Positions 63,927 through 64,000 of a DNA stretch of 64,000 nucleotides are shown piece by piece. Under the pieces are notes generated by a model. The model saw nothing but the letters and a program-made list of their open reading frames with translations. It was not told the DNA's origin and ran no database searches. The DNA is from Ziziphus jujuba. Taxonomy: Eukaryota; Streptophyta; Magnoliopsida; Rosales; Rhamnaceae. The first letter of the stretch is position 1. Each line of letters opens with the position of its first letter. The stretch spans positions 32,157,501-32,221,500 of the forward strand of contig NC_083383.1 in assembly GCF_031755915.1 (NCBI RefSeq). Direction: 5' to 3'. The position numbers and the translations under genes were made by a program.

Positions 63927-64000
63927 TACTGTTTCAGAATTTTCTAAGGAAAATGATCTAGTTCTCTCAACTTAATTTCAGATTATTGCATTATATATGG

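Overview
The window is nuclear DNA of a dicot plant. It is AT-rich, its genes are split by many GT-AG introns, and all the intact multi-exon proteins have plant-type relatives. There are long (CT)n/(GA)n and (TA)n microsatellites. No bacterial, organellar or viral gene block was seen. The species cannot be named from the sequence alone.

Layout. 1-9388: AT-rich intergenic DNA holding one decayed minus-strand B3-domain gene fragment (about 7.64-8.13 kb). 9389-17939 (+): mitochondrial NAD-malic enzyme, 19 coding exons, 631 aa. 20201-26297 (+): dynamin-related GTPase of the DRP1E type, 15 exons, 624 aa. 27103-29939 (-): HAD sugar-phosphate phosphatase of the Sgpp type, 5 exons. 30964-35762 (+): NOG1/OBG-like P-loop GTPase resembling Arabidopsis PDE318, 15 exons. 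35763-42950: gene-poor DNA with a (CT)57 tract and diverged duplications. 44151-48452 (+): UMP-CMP kinase with a 5' UTR intron and duplicated 3' end. 49734-51210 (-): uL18-family ribosomal protein with a possible organelle-targeting N-terminus. 51951-57077 (+): RGP1, a predicted partner of RIC1 in the Rab6-type GEF. 57230-64000: a tandem segmental duplication carrying a dead RING-H2 copy and an open RING-H2 copy, separated by tandem repeats and a foldback element.

The genes do not form a pathway. They are ordinary housekeeping genes: mitochondrial C4-acid metabolism, membrane fission, phosphosugar turnover, organelle GTPase function, pyrimidine nucleotide synthesis, translation and Golgi/endosome trafficking. 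Coding models were built by hand. Every exon join uses GT-AG sites, phases agree at each junction, and each total is a whole number of codons.

The notable structure is local duplication acting on gene parts: a duplicated splice donor in the Sgpp gene, duplicated penultimate-exon tail and terminal exon in the UMP-CMP kinase, and a segmental duplication in which one copy kept the RGP1 3' end and the other kept the RING gene. I found no convincing evidence of a wholly new biological system.
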